Source: Gemmatimonadota bacterium
GTDB taxonomy: Bacteria > Gemmatimonadota > Gemmatimonadetes > JACCXV01 > JAHWKZ01
Length of the DNA: 7,294 bases
Reading direction: 5' to 3'
Assembly: GCA_019347645.1 (NCBI GenBank)
Contig: JAHWKZ010000073.1
Span: 1 to 7,294 of the forward strand
Part shown: piece by piece, positions 1 to 5,130 of the stretch
Position numbering within the stretch: the first letter of the stretch is position 1
How the letters are laid out: every line of letters starts with the position of its first letter
Program-made: the position numbers and the translations under genes
Notes under the pieces: model-generated
Database searches by the model: none
The model's input: only the letters and a program-made list of their open reading frames with translations
Told to the model about the DNA's origin: nothing

Positions 1-83
1 GGATCGGACGGGGCCGGACCCTGGGTCTCCTCCGGAGCTCGGGTCGGTCCCGGCTGCGACGTCCGCTCGCGCGGGCGTCGCCT

Positions 84-113
84 CCGCTCATGGGGTCAGC
101 CTCCCTTTCAGAG
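84..113 (-). repeat. Hairpin unit, copy 1
   Basis: Minus-strand pattern: CTGAAAGGGAGG, short loop, CCCCATGAGCGG. The G-run and the C-run can pair. The CCCCATGAGCG end is identical to that of the copy at 470-497. Confidence 0.45.
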
Positions 114-246
114 GCCGTCCCGACGAGTCGTAGCGCGTCATGGGTTTCGCGCTCCCCCTGCGCCGTCGGCCTCGCGGCCTTCGGCCGTGGGGTGTTCCGG
201 ACTCGTCGGCGGTCCGCGGAAGTCTCGGACATCCACGCACCGACCT

Positions 247-277
247 CTCCTAGGGTTGGCCTCCCCTTCAGCGTATG
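247..277 (-). repeat. Hairpin unit, copy 2
   Basis: Minus-strand pattern: CGCTGAAGGGGAGG, then CCAACCCTAGGAGA. The CGCTGAAGGGG part is shared with copy 3; the closing C-run is one base shorter. Confidence 0.42.
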
Positions 278-314
278 ACCGGGGCGACCTGCCGACACCC
301 TCTCGGGCGACGGC

Positions 315-348
315 GTCTCCCATGGAGTTTCTCCCCCTTCAGCGTTTG
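315..348 (-). repeat. Hairpin unit, copy 3
   Basis: Minus-strand pattern: CGCTGAAGGGGGAGAAA then CTCCATGGGAGAC, with GGAG (334-331) pairing with CTCC (327-324) across AAA. It begins 68-70 nt from copy 2, part of a loose spacing of about 70-80 nt for the units between 247 and 497. Confidence 0.42.
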
Positions 349-398
349 CGGAGGCGGGAAGCCACTCATCCGGAGTTTGCCTCGCTCCGGTTTCGGTA

Positions 399-428
399 CG
401 GCTTCAGGGTTTCTCACCCTCCTGCCGT
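399..428 (-). repeat. Variant hairpin unit with two sequence repeats
   Basis: Plus-strand CGGCTTCAGGG (399-409) recurs at 601-611, and CCCTCCTGCCGT (417-428) recurs at 539-550. Between them AGGGT and ACCCT form a 5-bp stem with a 5-nt loop. The CTGAAG element is shared with the other units in the reverse order of parts, as if the pieces were shuffled. Confidence 0.42.
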
Positions 429-448
429 CTTCGTCCTCCCGCGTCCTT

Positions 449-466
449 CCGGTCCTTTCGGACCGG
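449..466 (-). other. GAAA-capped 7-bp hairpin
   Basis: CCGGTCC-GAAA-GGACCGG on the minus strand is a perfect stem with a GNRA tetraloop, the stable RNA form. On the plus strand the loop would be TTTC. This asymmetry supports minus-strand RNA. Confidence 0.6.
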
Positions 467-469
467 TAA

Positions 470-497
470 CGCTCATGGGGTTCTCCCCTTCGAAGCG
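470..497 (-). repeat. Hairpin unit, copy 4 (clearest)
   Basis: The outer arm CGCT/AGCG (470-473, 494-497), an internal loop, and the inner stem GGGG/CCCC (477-480, 485-488) around a 4-nt loop. It directly follows the GAAA-capped hairpin at 449-466. Confidence 0.5.
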
Positions 498-567
498 TTT
501 CCCCTCCGTGGAGCCGCGACGCCTCTCGACGTCCGTTGCCCTCCTGCCGTTTGTCCGCTCGGAGCCT

Positions 568-583
568 CCGCGGCGAACCGCGG
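568..583 (-). other. TTCG-capped 6-bp hairpin
   Basis: CCGCGG-TTCG-CCGCGG on the minus strand; the RNA loop would be UUCG, with a G-C closing pair rather than the ideal C-G. The arms are self-complementary, so the plus strand can fold too, with a CGAA loop. Confidence 0.45.
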
Positions 584-600
584 CGACCGCGCGGCGGATG

Positions 601-622
601 CGGCTTCAGGGCTTTGCTCCCC
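601..622 (-). repeat. Second copy of the variant unit
   Basis: CGGCTTCAGGG (601-611) followed by CTTTGCTCCCC. This parallels 399-420 at a distance of 202 nt, and AGGGC...GCTCC can pair partly as in the first copy. Confidence 0.4.
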
Positions 623-747
623 ACGGAGATCCGTCACGACCGGTCGGGGGTTAGCCGAGCCGATCGCTCGATGCTCCCTTGGGGTTCCGCGCTCTAGGGC
701 ATTCCGACGCTGCGTTGCGTCCGGCTTCCCGGGCGCTCCCCTCACAG

Positions 748-779
748 GCTTTCCCGATCGACCGCTTTCACGATCGACC
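748..779. repeat. Tandem 16-bp repeat
   Basis: GCTTTCCCGATCGACC (748-763) is followed directly by GCTTTCACGATCGACC (764-779), with one difference. Each contains the palindrome CGATCG. Confidence 0.6.
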
Positions 780-807
780 GTGGCCTCTCAGGGTATCGAT
801 CCGCAAA

Positions 808-819
808 GTCAGTGCCGAC
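808..819. repeat. 12-bp repeat GTCAGTGCCGAC, copy 1
   Basis: Identical to 1104-1115. On the minus strand it reads GTCGGCACTGAC and is followed in both places, after a variable gap, by ACCCTGA. One copy lies just upstream of the promoter-like sequence, the other about 220 nt into the proposed transcript. Confidence 0.5.
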
Positions 820-1046
820 GCCCCCTCCGGCGTGAACCGGCGGGAACCGCAACCCTTCTGCGCTTCTCGCACCTCGTCTCCGCATCCGCGAACTTCGAGC
901 CGCGTCGCTCCGGGCTCTCGCCGACGGCCTCCGGTAACGTCGCCGTCCCGGCCAGCCGTCTTTGGAGCGTCCGCGGGCTCTCCCGGAGGGCTCGCGGAGG
1001 GAGTTTCGGTGCCAGGTGCCGGGCCGTCATCCGACCCTCGCTTACC

Positions 1047-1076
1047 AGCGTACAGGATCTTCAGGGTGACTGTCAA
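1047..1076 (-). promoter_or_regulatory. Strong -35 and plausible -10 for a minus-strand transcript
   Basis: On the minus strand there is a perfect TTGACA (1076-1071), an 18-bp spacer and TACGCT (1052-1047), which has the TANNNT form common in GC-rich genomes. The stretch just upstream (about 1077-1140) is the most AT-rich part of the noncoding block and could serve as an UP-like element. The start point would be near 1040, sending transcription into the hairpin-rich region. No open reading frame of recognisable family follows, so the product is probably RNA. Confidence 0.45.
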
Positions 1077-1103
1077 ACTCTTGTGCTGCAAGAAGTTACA
1101 AGG

Positions 1104-1115
1104 GTCAGTGCCGAC
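1104..1115. repeat. 12-bp repeat GTCAGTGCCGAC, copy 2
   Basis: Exact copy of 808-819, 296 bp away, placed about 28 bp upstream of the TTGACA element on the minus strand. It may be a regulatory site or the trace of a local duplication. Confidence 0.5.
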
Positions 1116-1207
1116 TTCTACAAACTGTTTGAAGCCGTCGGTTTAGAGGGACCTACCTCGCGTCCCCCTCGATCTCAACGGCTCAACCCGGTTCACGCCA
1201 GCGGCTT

Positions 1208-1218
1208 GCGCCAGGCGC
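1208..1218. repeat. Short palindrome GCGCC-A-GGCGC
   Basis: A perfect 5-bp palindrome around one base, in the stretch between the DnaA-box-like cluster and the promoter-like sequence. It could form a tight hairpin in RNA or act as a protein site. Such GC palindromes are frequent in GC-rich DNA, so weight is low. Confidence 0.25.
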
Positions 1219-1256
1219 TCTCCGCCGTCCACGACAGGCTCACAGAAAACGTCGAA

Positions 1257-1308
1257 TTCTCCACGGTCCAGGCCCGATTCTCCACCAACTATCCACGGGT
1301 TATTCACA
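1257..1308 (+). promoter_or_regulatory. Cluster of four DnaA-box-like 9-mers
   Basis: Four sites in the same orientation: TTCTCCACG (1257), TTCTCCACC (1278), CTATCCACG (1289) and TTATTCACA (1300). The last matches the E. coli consensus TTATNCACA exactly; the other three each differ at two positions. Start-to-start steps are 21, 11 and 11 bp, so the sites lie on one face of the helix. They lie just past the phoH stop. They may be a DnaA-binding or titration site, or an operator for another protein. No dnaA, dnaN or other origin-associated gene is in the window, so this is not called an origin. Confidence 0.4.
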
Positions 1309-1337
1309 TCTCGTCGGGACATCCCGGGCGCGATCCG

Positions 1338-2651
1338 CTACAGCAGGTTCGCGGCGTACTCGGCCAGCTTGCTGCGCTCGCCCTTCCGGAGGGTCACGTG
1401 GGCGGCGAGGGGGACGTCTCGGAAGTGGTTGACGACGTGGTTGAAGCCGTTCGTGGAGGAGTCGATGTAGGGGGTATCGATCTGCCACGGGTCGCCGGTC
1501 AGCACGAGCTTGGTCTTCTCCCCGACCCGCGTGAGGATCGTCTTCACCTCCAGCGGGGTCAGGTTCTGGGCCTCGTCGACCAGCATGAACTGCTGGGGGA
1601 TCGACCGGCCCCGGATGTGGGTCAGCGGTTCCACCTCGAGAACCCCCCGGCGCACCAGGTCGTCGACCGAGCGGGCGCCGCCCACGCGCTCGGACGGTCC
1701 CTCGAGCAGATAGGCCAGATTGTCGTAGATCGGCTGCATCCAGGGACCGAGCTTCTCCTCGACCGTCCCCGGGATGTAGCCGATGTCCTTCCCCATCGGG
1801 AACGTCGGACGGGAGACCAGGAGGTGCCGGTAGACCGGTTTGGCCAGCACCTGCTCAAGACCGGCCGCGAGCGCGAGGAGAGTCTTGCCGGTTCCCGCCT
1901 TGCCCATGACGGTTACGAGCACGATCGAGGGGTCGAGCAGCGCATCGAGCGCGAAGTACTGCTCCTTGTTCCGCGGCCGGACCCCCTGCACCCCGTGGCT
2001 GGCGTCGACCAGCCTCCGGATCTTCCGCTCCACCGTGTCGATCCGGCCCAGGACGGTGTCGCCGGCACCCTCCAGGTCGCGGACCAGCACGTACTCGTTG
2101 GGGTGGAACTCCCCCTCCGGGAGCCCGGTCTCCCCCTCGTCCCGGAGCGCCTCGATCGCGTCGGCCCCGAGATCGATCTCCGACTGCCCCGTGTAGAGCT
2201 CGTCCAGCGCGACGCGGTCGGTCTCGTAGTCCTCGGCCTTCAGCCCCATCGCGTCGGCGCGGATTCGGAGGTTCACGTCCTTCGTGACCACGACGAGCGG
2301 GACCCCGGGGGAGTCCCCCTGCAGCCGCCGTGCGATCTTGAGGATCTCGGTGTCGACCCATCCGTTGGCGCGCCCGACCACCCGATCGGGGTCGTCGGGG
2401 TCGAACACGACCCGCAGCGAGCCGCCGCCGTCGAGCGGGACCCCCTCGGCGAGCCGTCCCCGCTCGCGCAGGCCGTCGAGGAAGCGGCTGATCCACCGCG
2501 CGTTCTCGCCGAGGCGCGTCATCTCCTTCTTGAACCCGTCGATCTCCTCGATCACGTAGATCGGCACGAGCACGGCGTTGTCCTGGAAGGCGCTGAGCGC
2601 CTTGGGGTCGTGCAGCAGCACGTTGGTGTCGAGGAGGTACCGCTTCCTCAT
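1338..2651 (-). CDS. PIN-PhoH protein: predicted ribonuclease fused to an RNA-helicase-type ATPase
   Basis: 437 residues with two domains. The N-terminal PIN nuclease domain (about 3-150) shows LLDTNVLLHD (6-15), VIEEIDGFKK (33-42) and VVTKDVNLRIRA (121-132), with candidate metal-binding acids Asp8, Glu36 and Asp125. The C-terminal PhoH ATPase (about 225-437) has Walker A GKAGTGKT (250-257), the family motif RPTFPMGKDIGYIPG (281-295), Walker B MLVDEAQN (356-363) and LTGDPWQID (384-392). Mycobacterial PhoH2, of the same architecture, has ATP-dependent RNA unwinding and cleavage; the same activity is inferred here. The ATG at 2651 shares four bases (ATGA) with the aldehyde dehydrogenase stop and has no clear ribosome site of its own, pointing to coupled translation. 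A longer in-frame start upstream would overlap the previous gene and adds no PIN sequence. No antitoxin-like small gene is next to it. Downstream is the noncoding block at 1-1310. Confidence 0.92.
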   Translation of the reverse strand: MRKRYLLDTNVLLHDPKALSAFQDNAVLVPIYVIEEIDGFKKEMTRLGENARWISRFLDGLRERGRLAEGVPLDGGGSLRVVFDPDDPDRVVGRANGWVDTEILKIARRLQGDSPGVPLVVVTKDVNLRIRADAMGLKAEDYETDRVALDELYTGQSEIDLGADAIEALRDEGETGLPEGEFHPNEYVLVRDLEGAGDTVLGRIDTVERKIRRLVDASHGVQGVRPRNKEQYFALDALLDPSIVLVTVMGKAGTGKTLLALAAGLEQVLAKPVYRHLLVSRPTFPMGKDIGYIPGTVEEKLGPWMQPIYDNLAYLLEGPSERVGGARSVDDLVRRGVLEVEPLTHIRGRSIPQQFMLVDEAQNLTPLEVKTILTRVGEKTKLVLTGDPWQIDTPYIDSSTNGFNHVVNHFRDVPLAAHVTLRKGERSKLAEYAANLL

Positions 2652-4120
2652 CGGCGGAGGTCGACCCAGACCGCCTTGGTCTCGGTGTACTGCTCGAGCG
2701 CGTGCCGGCCGAGGTCGCGCCCGTAGCCGCTGGCCTTGTAGCCGCCGAAGGGCATCGCGGCATCGTAGAGGTTGTAGGTGTTGATCCACACCGTCCCCGC
2801 CTTCAACCGCCGGGCGACGTAGTGGGCCTTCTTCACGTCGCGGGTCCATACCGCCGCGGCCAGTCCGTACATCGTGTCGTTGGCGCGCTCGATCGCCTCG
2901 TCGACGTCCTCGAACGAGAGGGTCGCCAGCACGGGGCCGAAGATCTCCTCCCGGGCGATGGTCATCTCCGGCGTCACCTGGTCGAACACCGTCGGCCGGA
3001 CGAAGTAGCCGGGCCCGAGCTCCTGGACGCGCTCGCCGCCGGCCACCACCCTGGCGCCCTCCGTCTTCCCCCTCTCGATGTAGTCGAGCACCCTCTCCAT
3101 CTGCCTCTCGCTGACGATCGCTCCGATCCGGGTGCCCTTCTCGAAGGGATCGCCGACCGTCATCTTGCCGGCCCCTTCGGCGACCGCCGAGACCACCTCG
3201 TCATGCGCCGATCGCTCGACCAGCAGGCGGCTTCCCGCCGCGCAGACCTCGCCCTTGCCGTAGAAGATCCCGGTGACGGCGCCCCTGGCGGCGAAGGGGA
3301 TGTTCGCGTCGGCGAACACGATGTTCGGGCTCTTGCCGCCGAGCTCGAGGGAGACTCGCTTCACCGTGTCGGCGGCGACCTTCGCGATCCGCTGACCCAC
3401 GGCGGTCGAGCCGGTGAAGGCGATCTTGTCGACGCCCTCGTGCGCGACCAGCGCTTCTCCGGCCGTCCGGCCGCCGCCCGGGACCACGTTCAACGCCCCC
3501 GCGGGCAACCCGGCCTCGGCGGCGATCTCGGCGAGCAGCAGCGCGGTCAGTGGGGTCTCGCTGGCGGGCTTTAGGACCACCGTGCAGCCCGCCGCCAGCG
3601 CCGGCGCCACCTTCCACGAGGCGAGGTTCAGCGGGAAGTTCCACGGCACGATGGCCCCCACGACGCCGACCGGCTCGCGGAGCGTGTAGCCGAACTGGTT
3701 CGGGACCGACAGCGGGATCGTGGCGCCCTCGATCTTCGTCGTCCATCCGGCGTAGTACTCGAAGGTCTCGATCGTCATGTCGAGGTCGATCCCGCTCTCG
3801 AACAGGGGCTTTCCGTTCTGGAGCGTCTCGACCCGGGTGATCTCGTCCTTGCGGGCTTCGAGACCCCGGGCGATCTCCCACAGGATCCGGGCGCGCTTCC
3901 GAGGCGTCGTATCCGGCCAGGCGCCGGAGTCGAACGCCTGGCGGGCGGCGCCGACGGCGCGATCCACGTCGGCGGCCTCGCCCTCGGCGACCTCGGTCAG
4001 GATCTCGCCCTTCGCCGGGTTCGTCACCTCGAACGCCTTCCCGCTCTCGGCTTCCACCCATTCGCCGCCGATGAACAACCGGCCCGGGGTCAGGAGCCCG
4101 GGTAGAGTCGCGTCGCCCAC
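2648..4120 (-). CDS. NAD(P)-dependent aldehyde dehydrogenase
   Basis: Soluble enzyme of 490 residues that oxidises an aldehyde to its acid. All core motifs are present: PWNFP (159-163, Asn161 of the oxyanion hole), KPASETP (184-190, cofactor-binding Lys), FTGSTAVG (235-242, dinucleotide loop), LELGGKSP (258-265, general base Glu259), GEVCAAGSR (290-298, nucleophile Cys293), EEIFGPVL (391-398) and PFGGYKASGYGRD (457-469). Overall it looks like the tetrameric ALDH2/betaine-aldehyde/phenylacetaldehyde group. The aldehyde cannot be told from sequence; a semialdehyde leading to glutarate would suit the neighbouring gcdH, but this is inference. The start is GTG at 4120, since no in-frame ATG lies nearby. 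Its ribosome site GGGG begins inside the stop codon of the hydratase (TAGGGG, 4131-4126), so translation is probably coupled. Its own TGA overlaps the phoH ATG. Confidence 0.9.
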   Translation of the reverse strand: MGDATLPGLLTPGRLFIGGEWVEAESGKAFEVTNPAKGEILTEVAEGEAADVDRAVGAARQAFDSGAWPDTTPRKRARILWEIARGLEARKDEITRVETLQNGKPLFESGIDLDMTIETFEYYAGWTTKIEGATIPLSVPNQFGYTLREPVGVVGAIVPWNFPLNLASWKVAPALAAGCTVVLKPASETPLTALLLAEIAAEAGLPAGALNVVPGGGRTAGEALVAHEGVDKIAFTGSTAVGQRIAKVAADTVKRVSLELGGKSPNIVFADANIPFAARGAVTGIFYGKGEVCAAGSRLLVERSAHDEVVSAVAEGAGKMTVGDPFEKGTRIGAIVSERQMERVLDYIERGKTEGARVVAGGERVQELGPGYFVRPTVFDQVTPEMTIAREEIFGPVLATLSFEDVDEAIERANDTMYGLAAAVWTRDVKKAHYVARRLKAGTVWINTYNLYDAAMPFGGYKASGYGRDLGRHALEQYTETKAVWVDLRR

Positions 4121-4128
4121 GCCGACCC

Positions 4129-4932
4129 CTACTTCCCCGCGAACTGCGGCTTGCGCTTCTCGACGAACGCGTTCAGGCCCTCCTTGGCGTCCTCGGACGC
4201 GAAGAGCTTGGCCTGCAGCTCGCGCTCGATCGCGAGCCCTTGCTCGAGCGTGACGTCGGCGCCGGACTGGCAGGCGCGCTTGATGTGGCCGACCGCCATG
4301 GCGGCTTTCGCCGGCACGGTGAACTGGCGCGCGTAGTCCAGGATCTGGTCCATGAAGCCGTCCGTGGTGTCGGCCTCGTAGACCTTGTTGACGATCCCGA
4401 GGTCGACCGCCTCGTCCATGTCGAAGTTGCGGCCCTCGGCCATCAGCTCGATCGCCCGCGACTTTCCGACCAGGCGCGTCAGCCGCTGCGTGCCGCCCGT
4501 GCCCGGCAGAACTCCGAGGGTGACCTCCGGGAGCCCGACCTTGCCGGCGCCCTTGCGGGCGATCCGGATGTCGGCGGCCATCGCCACTTCGAGCCCGCCG
4601 CCCACGGTGTGCCCGTTGAGCGCGGCGATCACCAGCTTGGGCGTGTGCTCGAGACGGGAGAGGGTCTCGTTGGCGTGGAGGCAGAAGTAGTACTTCCAGG
4701 TCGGGTCCGATTTCGAGAGCATGTCGATGTTCGCCCCCGCGCAGAAGAACTTGTCCCCCGCCCCGCGGACCACGATCACCTGCACCTCCGTATCGAATCG
4801 CGCCTCGACGATCGCCGCGTCGAGCTGCTTCATCATCTCGTGCGTGTAGGTGTTGGCGGGCGGGTCGTCGAGCACGAACACCGCCACCCCCTCCTCCTTC
4901 TCCACCCGAATCAACCGCTTCTCGTCAGCCAT
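4129..4932 (-). CDS. Enoyl-CoA hydratase (crotonase family)
   Basis: Cytoplasmic enzyme of 267 residues, the usual length, that adds water to trans-2-enoyl-CoA. Beside gcdH its natural substrate may be crotonyl-CoA, giving 3-hydroxybutyryl-CoA. The oxyanion-hole segments are CAGANID (64-70) and NGHTVGGGLE (106-115). Both catalytic glutamates of true hydratases are present: Glu115 in GGGLE and Glu136 in LPEV, matching Glu144 and Glu164 of the rat mitochondrial enzyme. That argues against a hydrolase or isomerase paralogue lacking one of them. PGTGGTQRL (143-151) and the C-terminal EGLNAFVEKRKPQF segment (251-264) are also typical. The ATG at 4932 has an AGGGG ribosome site about 10 nt upstream (4946-4942). 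It appears to be the first gene of a three-gene cluster, with 8 nt to the aldehyde dehydrogenase. A broader beta-oxidation role is equally possible. Confidence 0.88.
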   Translation of the reverse strand: MADEKRLIRVEKEEGVAVFVLDDPPANTYTHEMMKQLDAAIVEARFDTEVQVIVVRGAGDKFFCAGANIDMLSKSDPTWKYYFCLHANETLSRLEHTPKLVIAALNGHTVGGGLEVAMAADIRIARKGAGKVGLPEVTLGVLPGTGGTQRLTRLVGKSRAIELMAEGRNFDMDEAVDLGIVNKVYEADTTDGFMDQILDYARQFTVPAKAAMAVGHIKRACQSGADVTLEQGLAIERELQAKLFASEDAKEGLNAFVEKRKPQFAGK

Positions 4933-4957
4933 GATGCTTTTCCCCTTTCTCTCCTGC

Positions 4958-4974
4958 GTTCATGTCCATTGAAC
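4958..4974. promoter_or_regulatory. Small dyad GTTCA-N7-TGAAC before the hydratase
   Basis: GTTCATGTCCATTGAAC has perfect 5-bp arms around a 7-nt centre. It lies between the tandem repeats and the ribosome site of the enoyl-CoA hydratase and is more AT-rich than its surroundings. It may be a second operator half or a promoter-proximal element; chance is possible for arms this short. Confidence 0.25.
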
Positions 4975-4978
4975 ATCC

Positions 4979-5011
4979 CGACCGGAGGTCCCGCCGATAC
5001 GACCGGAGGTC
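4979..5011. repeat. Two 12-bp direct repeats, 21 bp apart, upstream of the enoyl-CoA hydratase
   Basis: CGACCGGAGGTC occurs at 4979-4990 and 5000-5011, identical in both copies. Start-to-start distance is 21 bp, two helical turns. Each copy holds a short dyad, GACC-GGA-GGTC. Position (about 47-79 nt before the ATG) and phasing suggest a tandem operator for a dimeric regulator controlling the hydratase-aldehyde dehydrogenase-phoH cluster. No regulator gene is in the window, and I found no convincing promoter here. Confidence 0.5.
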
Positions 5012-5056
5012 GCTCAAGACGGGGCAGATCGTGGTGATCGTGAGGAGGGGTTCCGA

Positions 5057-5076
5057 GGCGTAGGGAAACCTACGCC
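5057..5076. other. Perfect 8-bp hairpin after gcdH
   Basis: GGCGTAGG and CCTACGCC flank a 4-nt loop (GAAA on the plus strand, TTTC on the minus strand). The hairpin lies 54 nt past the gcdH stop. It could end or stabilise the gcdH transcript. There is no T-run after it on the minus strand, so it is not a standard intrinsic terminator. The GAAA loop would be the stable form if RNA were made from the plus strand. Confidence 0.5.
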
Positions 5077-5130
5077 GCAGGAGCCCCGACGAGGGATCAC
5101 CGCGAGATGCGCCGTCTTCAGCGACCGTCG

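Larger units (their letters stand above)
1..1040 (-). ncRNA. Candidate large structured RNA (continues past window start)
   Basis: No credible protein gene lies in this kilobase. Several overlapping frames are open on both strands, as expected for GC-rich noncoding DNA, and none reads like a known family. The minus strand is dense in short perfect hairpins. CCGGTCC-GAAA-GGACCGG (466-449) has a GNRA loop, and CCGCGG-TTCG-CCGCGG (583-568) has a UUCG loop. AGGGT pairs with ACCCT (406-420) and CCGGAG with CTCCGG (370-390), and an imperfect stem spans 671-702. A recurring hairpin unit is listed separately. A promoter-like sequence sits at the predicted 5' end. I looked for conserved 16S, 23S, RNase P and tmRNA segments and saw none. 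Strand and extent are inferred, and the 3' end is outside the window. It may instead be an untranscribed repeat array. Confidence 0.38.

Noticed and set aside
84..497. CRISPR array
   Set aside because: The repeated units are diverged, self-pairing and irregularly spaced, with no uniform spacers and no cas genes.
187..654. Plus-strand and minus-strand open frames of 100-155 codons in the first kilobase
   Set aside because: Several overlap in different frames, are rich in Arg, Pro and Ser, lack ribosome sites and resemble no family. The repeated hairpins explain the sequence better.
1..1300. Ribosomal RNA, RNase P RNA or tmRNA
   Set aside because: I looked for their best conserved segments on both strands and found none. 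Short resemblances such as GATACCCTG-like text near 790 are isolated.
1257..1308. Calling the DnaA-like cluster a chromosome origin
   Set aside because: No origin-associated genes are present, three of the four sites are imperfect, and skew cannot be judged from 7 kb.
1315..1326. CGGGACATCCCG as a terminator after phoH
   Set aside because: The stem is only 4-5 bp and no T-run follows on the minus strand.
780..2726. A 648-codon open frame on the plus strand
   Set aside because: Most of it lies antisense to the clearly real PIN-PhoH gene and is open only because of GC-rich codon structure. The translation has no family features, and the part at 780-1300 lies in the noncoding block.
2652..2849. 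Longer N-terminal start for the PIN-PhoH protein
   Set aside because: The extension would lie wholly inside the aldehyde dehydrogenase gene and is out of keeping with the PIN domain, which begins right at the ATG at 2651.
3201..4061. Long frames opposite or out of frame with the aldehyde dehydrogenase and gcdH genes (also 5198-6403 and 5107-6381)
   Set aside because: Arg/Gly/Ala-rich shadows of real genes that retain all their catalytic motifs.
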